DNA from: Sinomonas atrocyanea
GTDB lineage: Bacteria; Actinomycetota; Actinomycetes; Actinomycetales; Micrococcaceae
Direction of reading: 5' to 3'
Length of the DNA stretch: 64,000 bases
Assembly: GCF_030812675.1 (NCBI RefSeq)
Contig: NZ_JAUSTE010000001.1
Location: 62,001-126,000, forward strand
Part shown: one piece after another, positions 1-8,125 of the stretch
How the letters are laid out: each line of letters starts with the position of its first letter
Position numbering within the stretch: the first letter of the stretch is position 1
Program-made: the position numbers and the translations under genes
Notes under the pieces: model-generated
Told to the model about the DNA's origin: nothing
Databases searched by the model: none
Seen by the model: the letters and a program-made list of their open reading frames with translations, nothing else

Positions 1-245
1 CACTGTCTTCGGATCCCGCGGCGCTCGACCGGCTCGTGGCCCTCCTGGAGGGGGACGGATCCGAGGGGGCCCAGGACGACGGCGCCCACGTCCGGCTCAG
101 CCCCGTGGCCCTCGCGTGGCGCTGCCCCAAGGGTGCGACCCTGGATGCGCCGCTGTCGAAGGCGACGGCCAAGCCGGTCTTCAAGGCCACCACGACGACG
201 CGGAACCTCCGCACCCTCGAGAAGGTCCGGGCCGCCTTCGGCTGA
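1..245 (+). CDS. C-terminal part of an unrecognised protein
   Basis: An open frame enters from the left edge (first full codon at base 3) and ends at TGA 243-245, giving about 80 residues. The tail is basic and Thr-rich and ends in KVRAAFG. I do not recognise the family and no catalytic motif is visible. The reading is supported by actinobacterial codon use and by a hairpin about 40 bp after the stop. The start and most of the protein lie outside the window, so its role cannot be judged. Confidence 0.45.
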   Translation, partial: LSSDPAALDRLVALLEGDGSEGAQDDGAHVRLSPVALAWRCPKGATLDAPLSKATAKPVFKATTTTRNLRTLEKVRAAFG

Positions 246-283
246 TGCCCGCGGCAGCGGAACGCGGAGGACAGATGCGGAAA

Positions 284-307
284 GGGCCCGGTCCGAAGAC
301 CGGGCCC
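284..307 (-). terminator. Hairpin terminator of the tRNA-Glu genes
   Basis: Perfect 10-bp stem (GGGCCCGGTC / GACCGGGCCC). Read on the minus strand the loop is TTCG closed by C-G, a classic stable tetraloop, and the stem is followed by TTT. It lies 10 bp beyond the 3' end of the minus-strand tRNA-Glu, and could also stop the plus-strand gene ending at 245. Confidence 0.7.
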
Positions 308-316
308 TCCATGAGG

Positions 317-389
317 TGACCCCAGCGGGATTCGAACCCGCGTTACCGCCGTGAGAGGGCGGCGTACTAGGCCGCTATACGATGGGGCC
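317..389 (-). tRNA. tRNA-Glu (CTC), copy 1
   Basis: 73 nt on the minus strand. The acceptor stem GGCCCCA pairs with TGGGGTC (one G-T pair) and the discriminator is A. The anticodon stem CCGCC/GGCGG encloses loop CTCTCAC, so the anticodon is CTC (glutamate). The T arm has the standard GGTTCGAATCC. CCA is not encoded. An identical copy lies 160 bp upstream. Confidence 0.95.
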
Positions 390-476
390 TCGCACTGCAC
401 ACGCCGACGAAGCGCGCGCTCCGGCCATCCGGAACGGATGGCTCTGTTCGAAGGACGGCTGCTGCCGGTCCTTCAG

Positions 477-549
477 TGACCCCAGCGGGATTCGAACCCG
501 CGTTACCGCCGTGAGAGGGCGGCGTACTAGGCCGCTATACGATGGGGCC
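477..549 (-). tRNA. tRNA-Glu (CTC), copy 2
   Basis: Sequence identical over all 73 nt to the copy at 317-389, with the same anticodon loop CTCTCAC. The two copies and tRNA-Gln form a minus-strand tRNA cluster close to gltX, whose enzyme uses tRNA-Glu. Confidence 0.95.
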
Positions 550-615
550 GTGGTACTTTACCGTGCTCAGAAGTGAGCGATCCTTCTGCACTGCCCGAGG
601 GCAGAACATCCGGAG

Positions 616-687
616 CTGGGATACCAGGACTCGAACCTAGAATGACGGTACCAGAAACCGTAGTGTTGCCAATTACACCATATCCCA
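616..687 (-). tRNA. tRNA-Gln (CTG)
   Basis: 72 nt on the minus strand. Acceptor stem TGGGATA pairs with TATCCCA; discriminator G. Anticodon stem ACGGT/ACCGT encloses loop TTCTGGT, giving anticodon CTG (glutamine). The T loop TTCGAGT is normal. Actinobacteria generally lack GlnRS and make Gln-tRNA by GluRS misacylation plus GatCAB; that is family knowledge, not visible here. Confidence 0.93.
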
Positions 688-822
688 CCGCACTGTCCGG
701 GCCGTGCCCACCGGATCTCTCCGCTGCGCTCCGTGCCCCTCAGCACGAGTAATTACTTTACCCGAAGCTCCCGTGCGCCACAAATCGGCGCCCCGGCCGC
801 TTCCGGGCGCTCCCCCGGCGGG

Positions 823-1638
823 TCAGGCGAGGCCGAGGAGCGCCGGGATCTGCTCGAGTCCGGTGACCTGATCGGGCACGGAGGGGGCCACGGCGGCGTC
901 CAGGACGGCGGACCGCCGGTTGAGCCAGATGCCCCGCAGGCCCGCCCCGGCGGCGCCGATCACGTCGTGCGCGGGGTTGTCGCCGATGTACACGGTCTCG
1001 TGGGCCGCGGTCCCCAGCTGGCGCAGGCCCTCGTGGAAGATCGCGGGATCCGGCTTGGCCGCCCCCACGGCGTCGATCCCCACGAGGATGCCGATGCGCT
1101 GGAGCCCGGCCGTGTCGAGCTTGGCGCGCTGGTAGTCGTGGACGTTGTTGCTCACGGCCCCGTAGGCGATCCCGGCAGCGTCGAGCGCGTCCAGGAGCGG
1201 CACGACGTCGTCGAACGCGCGGACATAGGTGGGCTGGGCCGCCTCGTACGCCGCGAGCCACCCCGCCGATTCGGCATCCGAGGCGAAGGCCCGCCCGAAG
1301 TGCGCGAGGCAGCGCTCGGCCCGCAGCACACGCTGCTGCGCGAACGTGATCTCACGCGCCACGTACCGCTCGTAGATGTCGTCCGAACCGCGGGTGAAGA
1401 TCCGGCAGAACGTGGTCCACTCCGCCTCGTCGAGGCCCGGCAGCAGGCGGGCACTCACCTCGCGCAGCGCGCGGTCCATGGCGCCCTCGAGGTCCACGAG
1501 CGTCTCGTCGATGTCGAGCAGGACCCCCTTCACGAGCGCGGCGCGGTCCGCCGGGAGGCGACGCACGACGGCGGGTGCGGACCCGCCGTCGTGCGTCCCC
1601 TCGTCCTGGGCAGGCACAGCGGCGGTGAGCTCAGCCAC
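823..1638 (-). CDS. HAD-superfamily hydrolase
   Basis: All four HAD motifs are present in order: DIDETLVD (nucleophile and acid Asp), a Ser/Thr motif in AVSNN, the Lys in AKPDPAIF, and GDNPAHD (metal-binding acids). A helical cap lies between motifs I and II, as in small phosphatases such as phosphoglycolate or pyrimidine nucleotidases. The substrate is unknown. Start is uncertain. GTG at 1638 overlaps the gltX stop by 8 bp and gives 271 residues. A 16-bp perfect palindrome at 1561-1596 falls inside the first 30 codons, so a later GTG at 1533, directly before the first motif (236 residues), may be the true start. It is likely co-transcribed with gltX. Confidence 0.8.
   Translation of the reverse strand: MAELTAAVPAQDEGTHDGGSAPAVVRRLPADRAALVKGVLLDIDETLVDLEGAMDRALREVSARLLPGLDEAEWTTFCRIFTRGSDDIYERYVAREITFAQQRVLRAERCLAHFGRAFASDAESAGWLAAYEAAQPTYVRAFDDVVPLLDALDAAGIAYGAVSNNVHDYQRAKLDTAGLQRIGILVGIDAVGAAKPDPAIFHEGLRQLGTAAHETVYIGDNPAHDVIGAAGAGLRGIWLNRRSAVLDAAVAPSVPDQVTGLEQIPALLGLA
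1561..1596. repeat. 16-bp perfect palindrome at the gltX/HAD junction
   Basis: Arms ACGCACGACGGCGGGT and ACCCGCCGTCGTGCGT are exact complements with a 4-nt spacer. It shares the ACGACGGC/GCCGTCGT arm with hairpins at 6173-6212, 12317-12358 and 51834-51869. Its place just after gltX fits a terminator or a dispersed repeat. If the HAD gene starts at 1638 the palindrome is translated. Confidence 0.7.
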
Positions 1639-3154
1639 GGAAGGCCTTGATGCGCGCCAGCGAGGACTCCTTGCCGAGGATGACCATCGACTCGAACAGG
1701 GGCGGGGAGATGCGGCGGCCGGAGATGGCCGTGCGGACCGGGCCGAAGGCGAGGCGGGGCTTGATGCCGAGCCCGTCGACGAGGGCGGCACGGAGGGCGT
1801 CCTGGATGGCCTCGGCCGTCCAGTCGGCCAGCGGCTCGAGGGCGGCCAGGGCGGCGTCGAGGACCTCGGCGAGGTTCGCGGGCATCCCCTTGAGCGCGTC
1901 GTCGGCGATCGTGAGGTCCGAGTCCTCCGTGAAGAGGAAGCTGAGCATCTCCGGCGCCTCGCCGAGGAGGGCGATGCGCTCCTGGACCAGGGGGGCCGCC
2001 TCGGTGAGGATCTCCTCCTGGCGCGCGGTGAGCGTCTCCCCCACGAGGCCGGCGGCGTGGAGGTAGGGCACGAGGCGGTCGCGGAAGTCCGCCGGCTCGA
2101 GCATGCGCACGTGGGTGCCGTTGATGGCCTCGGCCTTCTTCTGGTCGAACCGGGCCGGGTTGGGCAGCACGTCGGCGATGTCGAAGTGCTGCACGAGCTG
2201 GTCCACCGTGAAGATGTCCTCGTCAGCGGACAGCGACCAGCCCAAGAGCGCGAGGTAGTTCAGCAGGCCCTCGGGGATGAAGCCTCGGTCCCTGTGGTGG
2301 AAGAGGTTCGACTGCGGATCGCGCTTGGAGAGCTTCTTGTTGCCCTCCCCCATGACGTACGGCAGGTGGCCGAAGAGCGGCATGTAACTCGCGACGCCCA
2401 CGGCGTGCAGCGCGTGGTAGAGGGCCACCTGGCGGGGGGTCGAGGAGAGGAGGTCCTCGCCACGGAGCACGTGGGTGATGCCCATGAGCGCGTCGTCCAC
2501 GGGGTTCACGAGCGTGTACAGCGGCGAGCCGTCGGCGCGGACCACCACGAAGTCCGGCACCGAGCCGGCCTTGAAGCGGATCTCGCCGCGGATGAGGTCG
2601 TCGAAGACCACGTCCTCCTCCGGCATGCGGAAGCGCAGGACGGGCTCGCGGCCGTCGGCGCGGAAGGCGGCCTTCTGCTCGTCGGTGAGGGCGCGGTCCG
2701 AGTTGTCGTAGCCGAGCTTGGGGTCGCGGCCCGCGGCACGGTGGCGCGCCTCGATCTCGTCCGGGGTCGAGAACGACTCGTAGAGGAAGCCGGCATCCTT
2801 GAGCTTGGCGGCGACGTCCTTGTAGAGGTCGAGGCGGTGGGACTGGCGGTACGGCTCGTGCGGGCCGCCCACGTCGATGCCCTCGTCCCAGGTGAGGCCG
2901 AGCCAGCGCAGGGCCTCGACGATCTGCTGGTAGCTCTCCTCCGTGTCGCGCTGCGCGTCGGTGTCCTCGATGCGGAACACGAACGTGCCGCCCGTGTGGC
3001 GCGCGTACGCCCAGTTGAACAGGGCGGTGCGGACCATGCCCACGTGCGGGGTGCCCGTGGGAGACGGGCAGAAGCGCACGCGCACCGGGGTATCGGGCAT
3101 GACGGACGGGATCGAGGCGGGATCGAGCAGGGGCTCTGCGGGCAAGGAAGTCAT
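1631..3154 (-). CDS. gltX: Glutamyl-tRNA synthetase
   Basis: 507-residue class I synthetase that charges tRNA-Glu in the cytosol. The HIGH-type signature is [10 protein letters not shown] near residue 35. [11 protein letters not shown], the conserved IEDTD motif, follows, and the KMSKS equivalent is KLSKRD. Length is normal for bacterial GluRS. ATG 3154 was chosen over an upstream in-frame start because GGGGAG precedes it and the shorter protein matches family N-termini. A TAGAAT box lies 10 nt upstream, so the leader may be very short. Its tRNA substrates are encoded within 3 kb. The downstream HAD gene overlaps its stop. Confidence 0.97.
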   Translation of the reverse strand: MTSLPAEPLLDPASIPSVMPDTPVRVRFCPSPTGTPHVGMVRTALFNWAYARHTGGTFVFRIEDTDAQRDTEESYQQIVEALRWLGLTWDEGIDVGGPHEPYRQSHRLDLYKDVAAKLKDAGFLYESFSTPDEIEARHRAAGRDPKLGYDNSDRALTDEQKAAFRADGREPVLRFRMPEEDVVFDDLIRGEIRFKAGSVPDFVVVRADGSPLYTLVNPVDDALMGITHVLRGEDLLSSTPRQVALYHALHAVGVASYMPLFGHLPYVMGEGNKKLSKRDPQSNLFHHRDRGFIPEGLLNYLALLGWSLSADEDIFTVDQLVQHFDIADVLPNPARFDQKKAEAINGTHVRMLEPADFRDRLVPYLHAAGLVGETLTARQEEILTEAAPLVQERIALLGEAPEMLSFLFTEDSDLTIADDALKGMPANLAEVLDAALAALEPLADWTAEAIQDALRAALVDGLGIKPRLAFGPVRTAISGRRISPPLFESMVILGKESSLARIKAFRG

Positions 3155-3223
3155 AGTGCTCCCCATTCTAGAGGCGTCCGGAAGCCGTCTCCTGAGGGCC
3201 ACCCCTGAAGGTGCGGCCCGCGG

Positions 3224-3279
3224 GAAGTGACCCCCAGAAGCTGACTCTCAGAAAGTGACCTTCAGGAGGTGACTCCCAG
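3224..3279. repeat. Four tandem degenerate 14-mers upstream of gltX
   Basis: Four units of exactly 14 bp with no spacers start at 3224, 3238, 3252 and 3266. Each contains TGAC, then three to four pyrimidines, then CAG. They lie 70-125 bp upstream of the gltX start, between gltX and the FAH gene. Function unknown; an iteron-like protein site is one possibility, chance slippage another. Confidence 0.6.
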
Positions 3280-3297
3280 GTCCGGGTGGTCGCCCCG

Positions 3298-4086
3298 CTA
3301 CCGCCGCACGACGGGGTTGGCGAGCGCGCCCAGGCCCTCGATCTCGACCTCGACACGGTCGCCGTCGCGGACAAGGCCGACGCCGGCCGGCGTCCCGGTC
3401 ATGATGACGTCGCCGGGAAGGAGGGTGAACGCGGCGGACACCGCGGCCACGAGCTCGTCGACGCCGAACACCATGTCCGCGGTGCTGCCGTCCTGCTTCG
3501 TCTGGCCGTTGACGGTGGTGGTGAGGCGGAGGTCCTCGACGTCGAGGTCCGTCTCAATCCACGGCCCGAGCGGCTTGGAGGTGTCGAAGGACTTGGCGCG
3601 CGCCCACTGGAGGTCTGTGCGCTGCTTGTCCCGGGCGGTGAAGTCGTTGCCCACGGTGTACCCGAAGATGACGTCCGCGGCCTTCTCGGCGGGCACGTCC
3701 TTGCAGATCCGGCCGATCACCACGCAGAGCTCGCCCTCGTAGGAGACCTCCTCGCTCCATTCGGGCAGCACGACAGGATCGCCGGGGCCCACTACGGCCG
3801 TGTTGGCGACGAGGAACATGGACGGCTCGGTCGGCAGGTCGTTGCCCATCTCCTTGGCATGGTCGGCGTAGTTTCTCCCGATCCCGACCACCTTGCTCCG
3901 GGGGATGATGGGCGCCAGGAGGCGGACGTCCTCGAGCGGGTGCGTCTCGCCCGTGGGCTCGACGCCGTTGAAGAACGGATCGCCCTTGATGGCGGCGACC
4001 GTCTCGTGGCCGGGCTCTCCCTGGACCACACCGTAGAAGGGGGCCGCGTCCGCGGCCGAGATGCTGACACAACGGGCAATGCGCAT
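3298..4086 (-). CDS. Fumarylacetoacetate hydrolase (FAH) family protein
   Basis: 262 residues. The FAH fold motifs are clear: GIGRNYADHAKEMG, the metal-binding EGELCVVIG, TVGNDFTARD, and a C-terminal DVIMTGTPAGVG. These metal-dependent enzymes cleave C-C bonds or decarboxylate or isomerise 2-oxo acids in aromatic catabolism, and some are acylpyruvases or oxaloacetate decarboxylases. No pathway neighbours are present, so the substrate is open. The start ATG 4086 has no Shine-Dalgarno; a TAGGGT box lies 7 nt upstream, typical of a leaderless mRNA. It precedes gltX in the same direction with a 143-bp gap. Confidence 0.88.
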   Translation of the reverse strand: MRIARCVSISAADAAPFYGVVQGEPGHETVAAIKGDPFFNGVEPTGETHPLEDVRLLAPIIPRSKVVGIGRNYADHAKEMGNDLPTEPSMFLVANTAVVGPGDPVVLPEWSEEVSYEGELCVVIGRICKDVPAEKAADVIFGYTVGNDFTARDKQRTDLQWARAKSFDTSKPLGPWIETDLDVEDLRLTTTVNGQTKQDGSTADMVFGVDELVAAVSAAFTLLPGDVIMTGTPAGVGLVRDGDRVEVEIEGLGALANPVVRR

Positions 4087-4214
4087 GGGCCTTACCCTAC
4101 CGCGGCGACCCGAGCCGCCCCTCGGTGCCGGGATCGCGCCGGGACCCAGCTGGGAGGCCGGCCGGACGAAGGCCGTCTTGGGCGCCCAGCGCCCGCTCCC
4201 CTAGAGTCGGACGG

Positions 4215-4847
4215 GTGGCGACCCCGACTGACGTACCCCTCCTGATCGCCGATTCCGTCGGGAAGGAGGTCGCCGGCGAGCCGCTCCTGGGACCCGTCAG
4301 CTTCTCGGTGGGAGCCGGCGAGTGCGTGGCCGTGACCGGTCCCGACGGCTCCGGGAAGACCACGCTCCTGCGCCTCATCCTCGGCCGCGACACTCCCACC
4401 ACGGGCACCCTGACCTACGGCGGCCCGCTCGCGCGGCGGAAGCGCACCCACATCGGGTCCGCGCTCGGCGCCCCGCCGTTCTGCGAGGACCTCACGATCG
4501 AGGAGCACCTGGCGCTCCTGACCTTCAGCTGGGGCGGGGAGGCGGTCACCGGCCGGTTCGCCCCGGTGCTCGAGGCGCTGCGCCTGACCGGGATCCTGCA
4601 CCGCTTCCCCGCGGAGCTCTCCTCCGGGGAGCGCCAGGCCGCCGGCATCACGTTCGCCCTCGTCCGGCCGGCCTCGCTGCTCGTCCTGGACGAGCCCGAG
4701 CAGAGGCTCGACGCCGAGCGGAGGCTCGCGCTCGGCCCGCTCCTCGCGCGCCGGCGCGACTCCGGGACGGCGATCGTCATGGCCTCGCACGACGCCGGTC
4801 TGGTCGCCGCGGCCGCCGGCGCCAGCGTGGCGCTCGCCGACCGCTGA
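4215..4847 (+). CDS. ABC transporter ATP-binding protein
   Basis: 210 residues forming one nucleotide-binding domain. Walker A is GPDGSGKTT, the signature is LSSGERQ (family usually LSGGQ), Walker B is LLVLDEP, and the switch His is in MASHD. No permease is adjacent, so the partner is unknown or encoded elsewhere. The start is GTG 4215: a TAGAGT box ends 7 nt upstream and no ribosome site is present, fitting a leaderless transcript. It is the only plus-strand gene in a minus-strand block and converges on ilvE. Confidence 0.85.
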   Translation: MATPTDVPLLIADSVGKEVAGEPLLGPVSFSVGAGECVAVTGPDGSGKTTLLRLILGRDTPTTGTLTYGGPLARRKRTHIGSALGAPPFCEDLTIEEHLALLTFSWGGEAVTGRFAPVLEALRLTGILHRFPAELSSGERQAAGITFALVRPASLLVLDEPEQRLDAERRLALGPLLARRRDSGTAIVMASHDAGLVAAAAGASVALADR

Positions 4848-4897
4848 GGGGCGCCCGGGCCCTCCCGGCGCACGGGCGGCTGCACTCCCCCACGACG

Positions 4898-4933
4898 GAC
4901 GGCGCGCCCCCGCCGAAGTGGGGACGCGCCGTC
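4898..4933. terminator. Bidirectional hairpin between convergent genes
   Basis: GACGGCGCG pairs with CGCGCCGTC, extended by CCCC/GGGG across a one-base bulge. It lies between the stops of the plus-strand ABC gene (4847) and minus-strand ilvE (4967), so it can serve both. Confidence 0.7.
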
Positions 4934-4966
4934 GTGCGCCACGGAGCCCGGGAGGGGCCAGCGGGC

Positions 4967-6079
4967 TCAGGCCAGCTGGGTCAGCCAGCCGTGCAGGTCC
5001 TCGACCTTGCCGGTCTGGATGCCGAGCAGCTGCTCGCGGATCCCCATGGCCACGGAGTCCGGGCCAGCCTCGGGGGTGACGAGCGAGCCGTCGGCCGTCT
5101 TGAGCTCGCCGATCGGCGTGATGACCGCGGCGGTCCCGCACGCGAACACCTCGGCGAGCGTCCCGTCCGCGACGGCCCGACGCCACTCGTCGATGGTGAT
5201 CTTGCGCTCCTCGACGGTGAGGCCGCGGTCAGCCGCCAGCTGCAGCACGGAGTCGCGGGTCACCCCGTGGAGGATGTTGCCGTTGAGCGCGGGGGTGACG
5301 AGGGTGCCGTCCTTGAAGACGAAGAAGATGTTCATCCCGCCGAGCTCCTCGACCGCGAAGTCGTTGGTCGGGTCGAGGAAGAGCACCTGCTTGCAGCCGT
5401 TCGCCTCGGCCTCGAGCTGGGCCGCGAGCGAGGCCGCGTAGTTGCCGCCGCACTTGGCCTCGCCGGTGCCGCCGTGGCCGGCCCGGGCGTAGTTCTCCGA
5501 GAGCCAGATGGAGACGGGCTTGAGCTCGCCGCCGAAGTAGTTGCCGGCCGGGGAGGCGATCACCCGGTACGAGACCTCGCGGGCGGGGCGGACGCCGAGG
5601 AACGCCTCGGTCGCAATCATGAAGGGGCGCAGGTAGAGGGACTCCCCGTCGCCGGAGGGGATCCAGTCGCGGTCCACGGAGACCAGCTGGCGCAGGGACT
5701 CGAGGAAGACCTCGGTGGGGAGCTCGGGCAGTGCCAGGCGGCGGGCGGACTTGTTGAAGCGGCGCGCGTTGGCCTCGGGGCGGAACGTCCAGACAGAGCC
5801 GTCGGCGTGCCGGTAGGCCTTGAGTCCCTCGAAGATCTCCTGGCCGTAGTGCAGCACGGCCGCGGCCGGATCCATGGAGATGGGGCCATAGGGCTCGATC
5901 CGTGCGTTCTGCCAGCCGCCGTTGCCCTCGGCATCGACCTTCCAGTCGATGACCGCCGTGTGGTCCGTGAAGTGGTCGCCGAAGCCCGGGTTCGCCAGGA
6001 CGGCTGCGCGCTCCTCGGCGCTCTTCGGGGTCGCCGAGAGCCGCCGTTCGAATTCAACGCCCAGGGCGTTCTGAGTCAT
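4967..6079 (-). CDS. ilvE: Branched-chain amino acid aminotransferase
   Basis: 370 residues, fold type IV PLP enzyme of the BCAT2/eukaryote-like length class. It interconverts valine, leucine and isoleucine with their 2-oxo acids using glutamate. The PLP lysine is in GEAKCGGNYAAS, and conserved segments include YGQEIFEGLKAYR, RPFMIATE and the phosphate-binding GTAAVITPIG. The start ATG 6079 is preceded by GGAGGAATC. It follows leuB in the same direction with a hairpin between, so it probably has its own promoter. It completes the branched-chain set with ilvBNC, ilvD and leuB. Confidence 0.96.
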   Translation of the reverse strand: MTQNALGVEFERRLSATPKSAEERAAVLANPGFGDHFTDHTAVIDWKVDAEGNGGWQNARIEPYGPISMDPAAAVLHYGQEIFEGLKAYRHADGSVWTFRPEANARRFNKSARRLALPELPTEVFLESLRQLVSVDRDWIPSGDGESLYLRPFMIATEAFLGVRPAREVSYRVIASPAGNYFGGELKPVSIWLSENYARAGHGGTGEAKCGGNYAASLAAQLEAEANGCKQVLFLDPTNDFAVEELGGMNIFFVFKDGTLVTPALNGNILHGVTRDSVLQLAADRGLTVEERKITIDEWRRAVADGTLAEVFACGTAAVITPIGELKTADGSLVTPEAGPDSVAMGIREQLLGIQTGKVEDLHGWLTQLA

Positions 6080-6172
6080 GATTCCTCCACATCAATCGGG
6101 CGGATGGCGTCGCTGCCGGGGCCCGGAGCCTGTCAGTGCCACCAGCTTACGCCTGCGTACTTGCCGGAAGGC

Positions 6173-6212
6173 GGGCGGACGACGGCGGGCGGGCACCCGG
6201 CGTCGTCCGCCC
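6173..6212 (-). terminator. Hairpin downstream of leuB
   Basis: GGGCGGACGACG and CGTCGTCCGCCC form a perfect 12-bp outer stem with a further CGGG/CCCG inner stem. It lies 38 bp beyond the leuB stop. It shares the GACGACG arm with other hairpins here. Confidence 0.65.
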
Positions 6213-6249
6213 TGGTCGCGCGGTCCAGGGGCCGCGCCCCAGGGGCGCT

Positions 6250-7302
6250 TCAGAGTCGCGCGGCGATCGCGTCCCCGATCTGGGCAGTGGTGCGGGCGCC
6301 GGCCTGGGCGCGGGACTCGACGTCGGCGCGGACCGCGGACTGGATGCGCGCCGCGGCCTCGGGCTGGCCGATGTTCTCGAGCAGGAGCGCGGCCGAGAGG
6401 ATCGCCGCCGTGGGGTCCGCCTTCTGCTGGCCGGCGATGTCCGGGGCGGAGCCGTGGACCGGCTCGAACATGCTGGGCGCCGTGCCGTCGAGGTTGATGT
6501 TGCCCGAGGCCGCGAGCCCGATGCCGCCGGTGACGGCGCCGGCGAGGTCGGTGAGGATGTCGCCGAAGAGGTTGTCGGTGACGATGACGTCGAACCGGGA
6601 CGGATCGGTGACGAGGAAGATCGTCGCGGCGTCGACGTGCAGGTAGTCGTGCTCGACGCCGGGGAACTCCGCCGCGACGGCCTCGACCGTGCGCTTCCAG
6701 AGGTAGCCCGCGTGGACCAGGACGTTGTGCTTGTGGACGAGGGTGACCTTGTTGCGGCGCGTGGTCGCGCGGCGGAAGGCCTCCCGCACCACGCGCTCGA
6801 CCCCGTAGGCGGTGTTGACGGAGACCTCGGTGGCGATCTCGTGCGGGGTGCCGGTGCGCAGGGCGCCGCCGTTGCCGGTGTAGGGGCCTTCCGTGCCCTC
6901 GCGGACCACCACGAAGTCGATGGTGCCCGGCGCCGCGAGGGGGCTGGGCACCCCTGCGTAGAGGGTCGAGGGGCGGAGGTTGACGCAGTGGTCGAGGCTG
7001 AAGCGGAGCTTGAGGAGGACCTCACGCTCGAGGATGCCCGAGGGGATCCGGGCGTCGCCGGGGGCGGCGCCGACCGCGCCGAACAGGATCGCATCCCGGC
7101 CGCGGATGTCGGCGAGCGTCTCGTCGGAGAGCGTCTCGCCGGTCTCGAGCCAGTGCTGCGCGCCGAGGCTGTAGTGCGTCTCCTTGACCTCGAGGCCGGT
7201 GCCCTCGAGGGCGCGGTGGAGGACCTTGAGCGCCTCGGCCGTCACTTCGGGGCCGATGCCGTCTCCGGGGATCACTGCGAGGTCGAGCTGCGTCTGCGTC
7301 AT
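6250..7302 (-). CDS. leuB: 3-isopropylmalate dehydrogenase
   Basis: 350 residues, isocitrate/isopropylmalate dehydrogenase family. It oxidises and decarboxylates 3-isopropylmalate in leucine synthesis using NAD. Visible motifs are the N-terminal [10 protein letters not shown], the basic substrate-binding RPSTLYAG and [10 protein letters not shown], metal-binding [10 protein letters not shown], and the C-terminal [14 protein letters not shown] nucleotide loop. Length is normal for the actinobacterial form. leuA, leuC and leuD are not in the window. The gene is separated by 115 bp from the upstream glycosyltransferase. Confidence 0.97.
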   Translation of the reverse strand: MTQTQLDLAVIPGDGIGPEVTAEALKVLHRALEGTGLEVKETHYSLGAQHWLETGETLSDETLADIRGRDAILFGAVGAAPGDARIPSGILEREVLLKLRFSLDHCVNLRPSTLYAGVPSPLAAPGTIDFVVVREGTEGPYTGNGGALRTGTPHEIATEVSVNTAYGVERVVREAFRRATTRRNKVTLVHKHNVLVHAGYLWKRTVEAVAAEFPGVEHDYLHVDAATIFLVTDPSRFDVIVTDNLFGDILTDLAGAVTGGIGLAASGNINLDGTAPSMFEPVHGSAPDIAGQQKADPTAAILSAALLLENIGQPEAAARIQSAVRADVESRAQAGARTTAQIGDAIAARL

Positions 7303-7417
7303 GGTGCCAGCCTAACGAAACCATCCACATGCTGGGCACGTGGTCTCGCAATCCGGACACTCACCGGAGCCCGAGGCCACCCGGCCCCAGCACCCTGCTG
7401 GTTCCCCACGAATCGGG

Positions 7418-8125
7418 CTAGGTGGGCAGGGCCGCCGCGAGGTAGTCGGCGAAGCCGCCGCGGGCCCGCCCGCGCAGCCGCCCCGAGGTGACCACGCGGC
7501 AGGCGTCGGAGGCCCGCCAGCGAACGCCGAGCGCCTTCGCGGCCAGGACGAGCGCCTCGTCCTCCCCGGAGGCCCGTGCTGGGAATCCTCCCGCCGCTCC
7601 GTAGACGTCCGCCCGCACGCCGAGGTTCGCCCCGAACACGTGGCCGTGGCCGTCGGCGAGCCGGTGGGCCGCGTACCAGGCGGCGAGGCGTTCCGGATCG
7701 AGGTCCGCCGGATCGGGCACGACGGTGCCGAGCACGAGCCCGACACCGGACTCCGCGAGGGCCATGTGCTCCACGAGCCAGTCCCGCGGGACCCTGCTGT
7801 CCGCATCGGTCGAGGCAATCCAGACCCGCTCCCTGTGCGCCTCTGCCCGGGCGAGCGCGTGCCGCACGCCGAGCCGCCGCGCTGCGCCGGCGTTCCCGGC
7901 CATGCCCTCGACGGCCCGGACCTGGGGCCACCGCGCCACGACCTCCGCGGATCCGTCGCTGCAGCCGTCCAGGACCACGGTCACCCCCGTACGGACGCGG
8001 GGGGCCGCCGCCGCGAGCTCGCGCACGGCCGCCGCGACCGACTGGAGGCATCCCGGCAGGAGCTCCTCCTCGTCCTTGGCCGGGATCACCACGACGACCT
8101 CCGAGACCGCGTGGCTGCCGCTCAT
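7418..8125 (-). CDS. Glycosyltransferase family 2
   Basis: 235 residues, GT-A fold. The nucleotide-binding N-terminus is VVVVIPAKDEEELLPGCLQS, VVLDGCSDGS follows, and the DxD-type motif is STDADSRVP. A GFPARASGEDEAL segment carries the catalytic ED typical of GT2. There is no membrane segment. ATG 8125 overlaps the stop of the preceding gene as ATGA, so translation is coupled. It is the last gene of a three-gene cassette and probably adds a sugar to a small molecule or lipid. Donor and acceptor are unknown. Confidence 0.85.
   Translation of the reverse strand: MSGSHAVSEVVVVIPAKDEEELLPGCLQSVAAAVRELAAAAPRVRTGVTVVLDGCSDGSAEVVARWPQVRAVEGMAGNAGAARRLGVRHALARAEAHRERVWIASTDADSRVPRDWLVEHMALAESGVGLVLGTVVPDPADLDPERLAAWYAAHRLADGHGHVFGANLGVRADVYGAAGGFPARASGEDEALVLAAKALGVRWRASDACRVVTSGRLRGRARGGFADYLAAALPT

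Noticed and set aside
1376-3208. 610-codon plus-strand frame opposite gltX
   Set aside because: Shadow of gltX; no motif, no ribosome site, biased composition.
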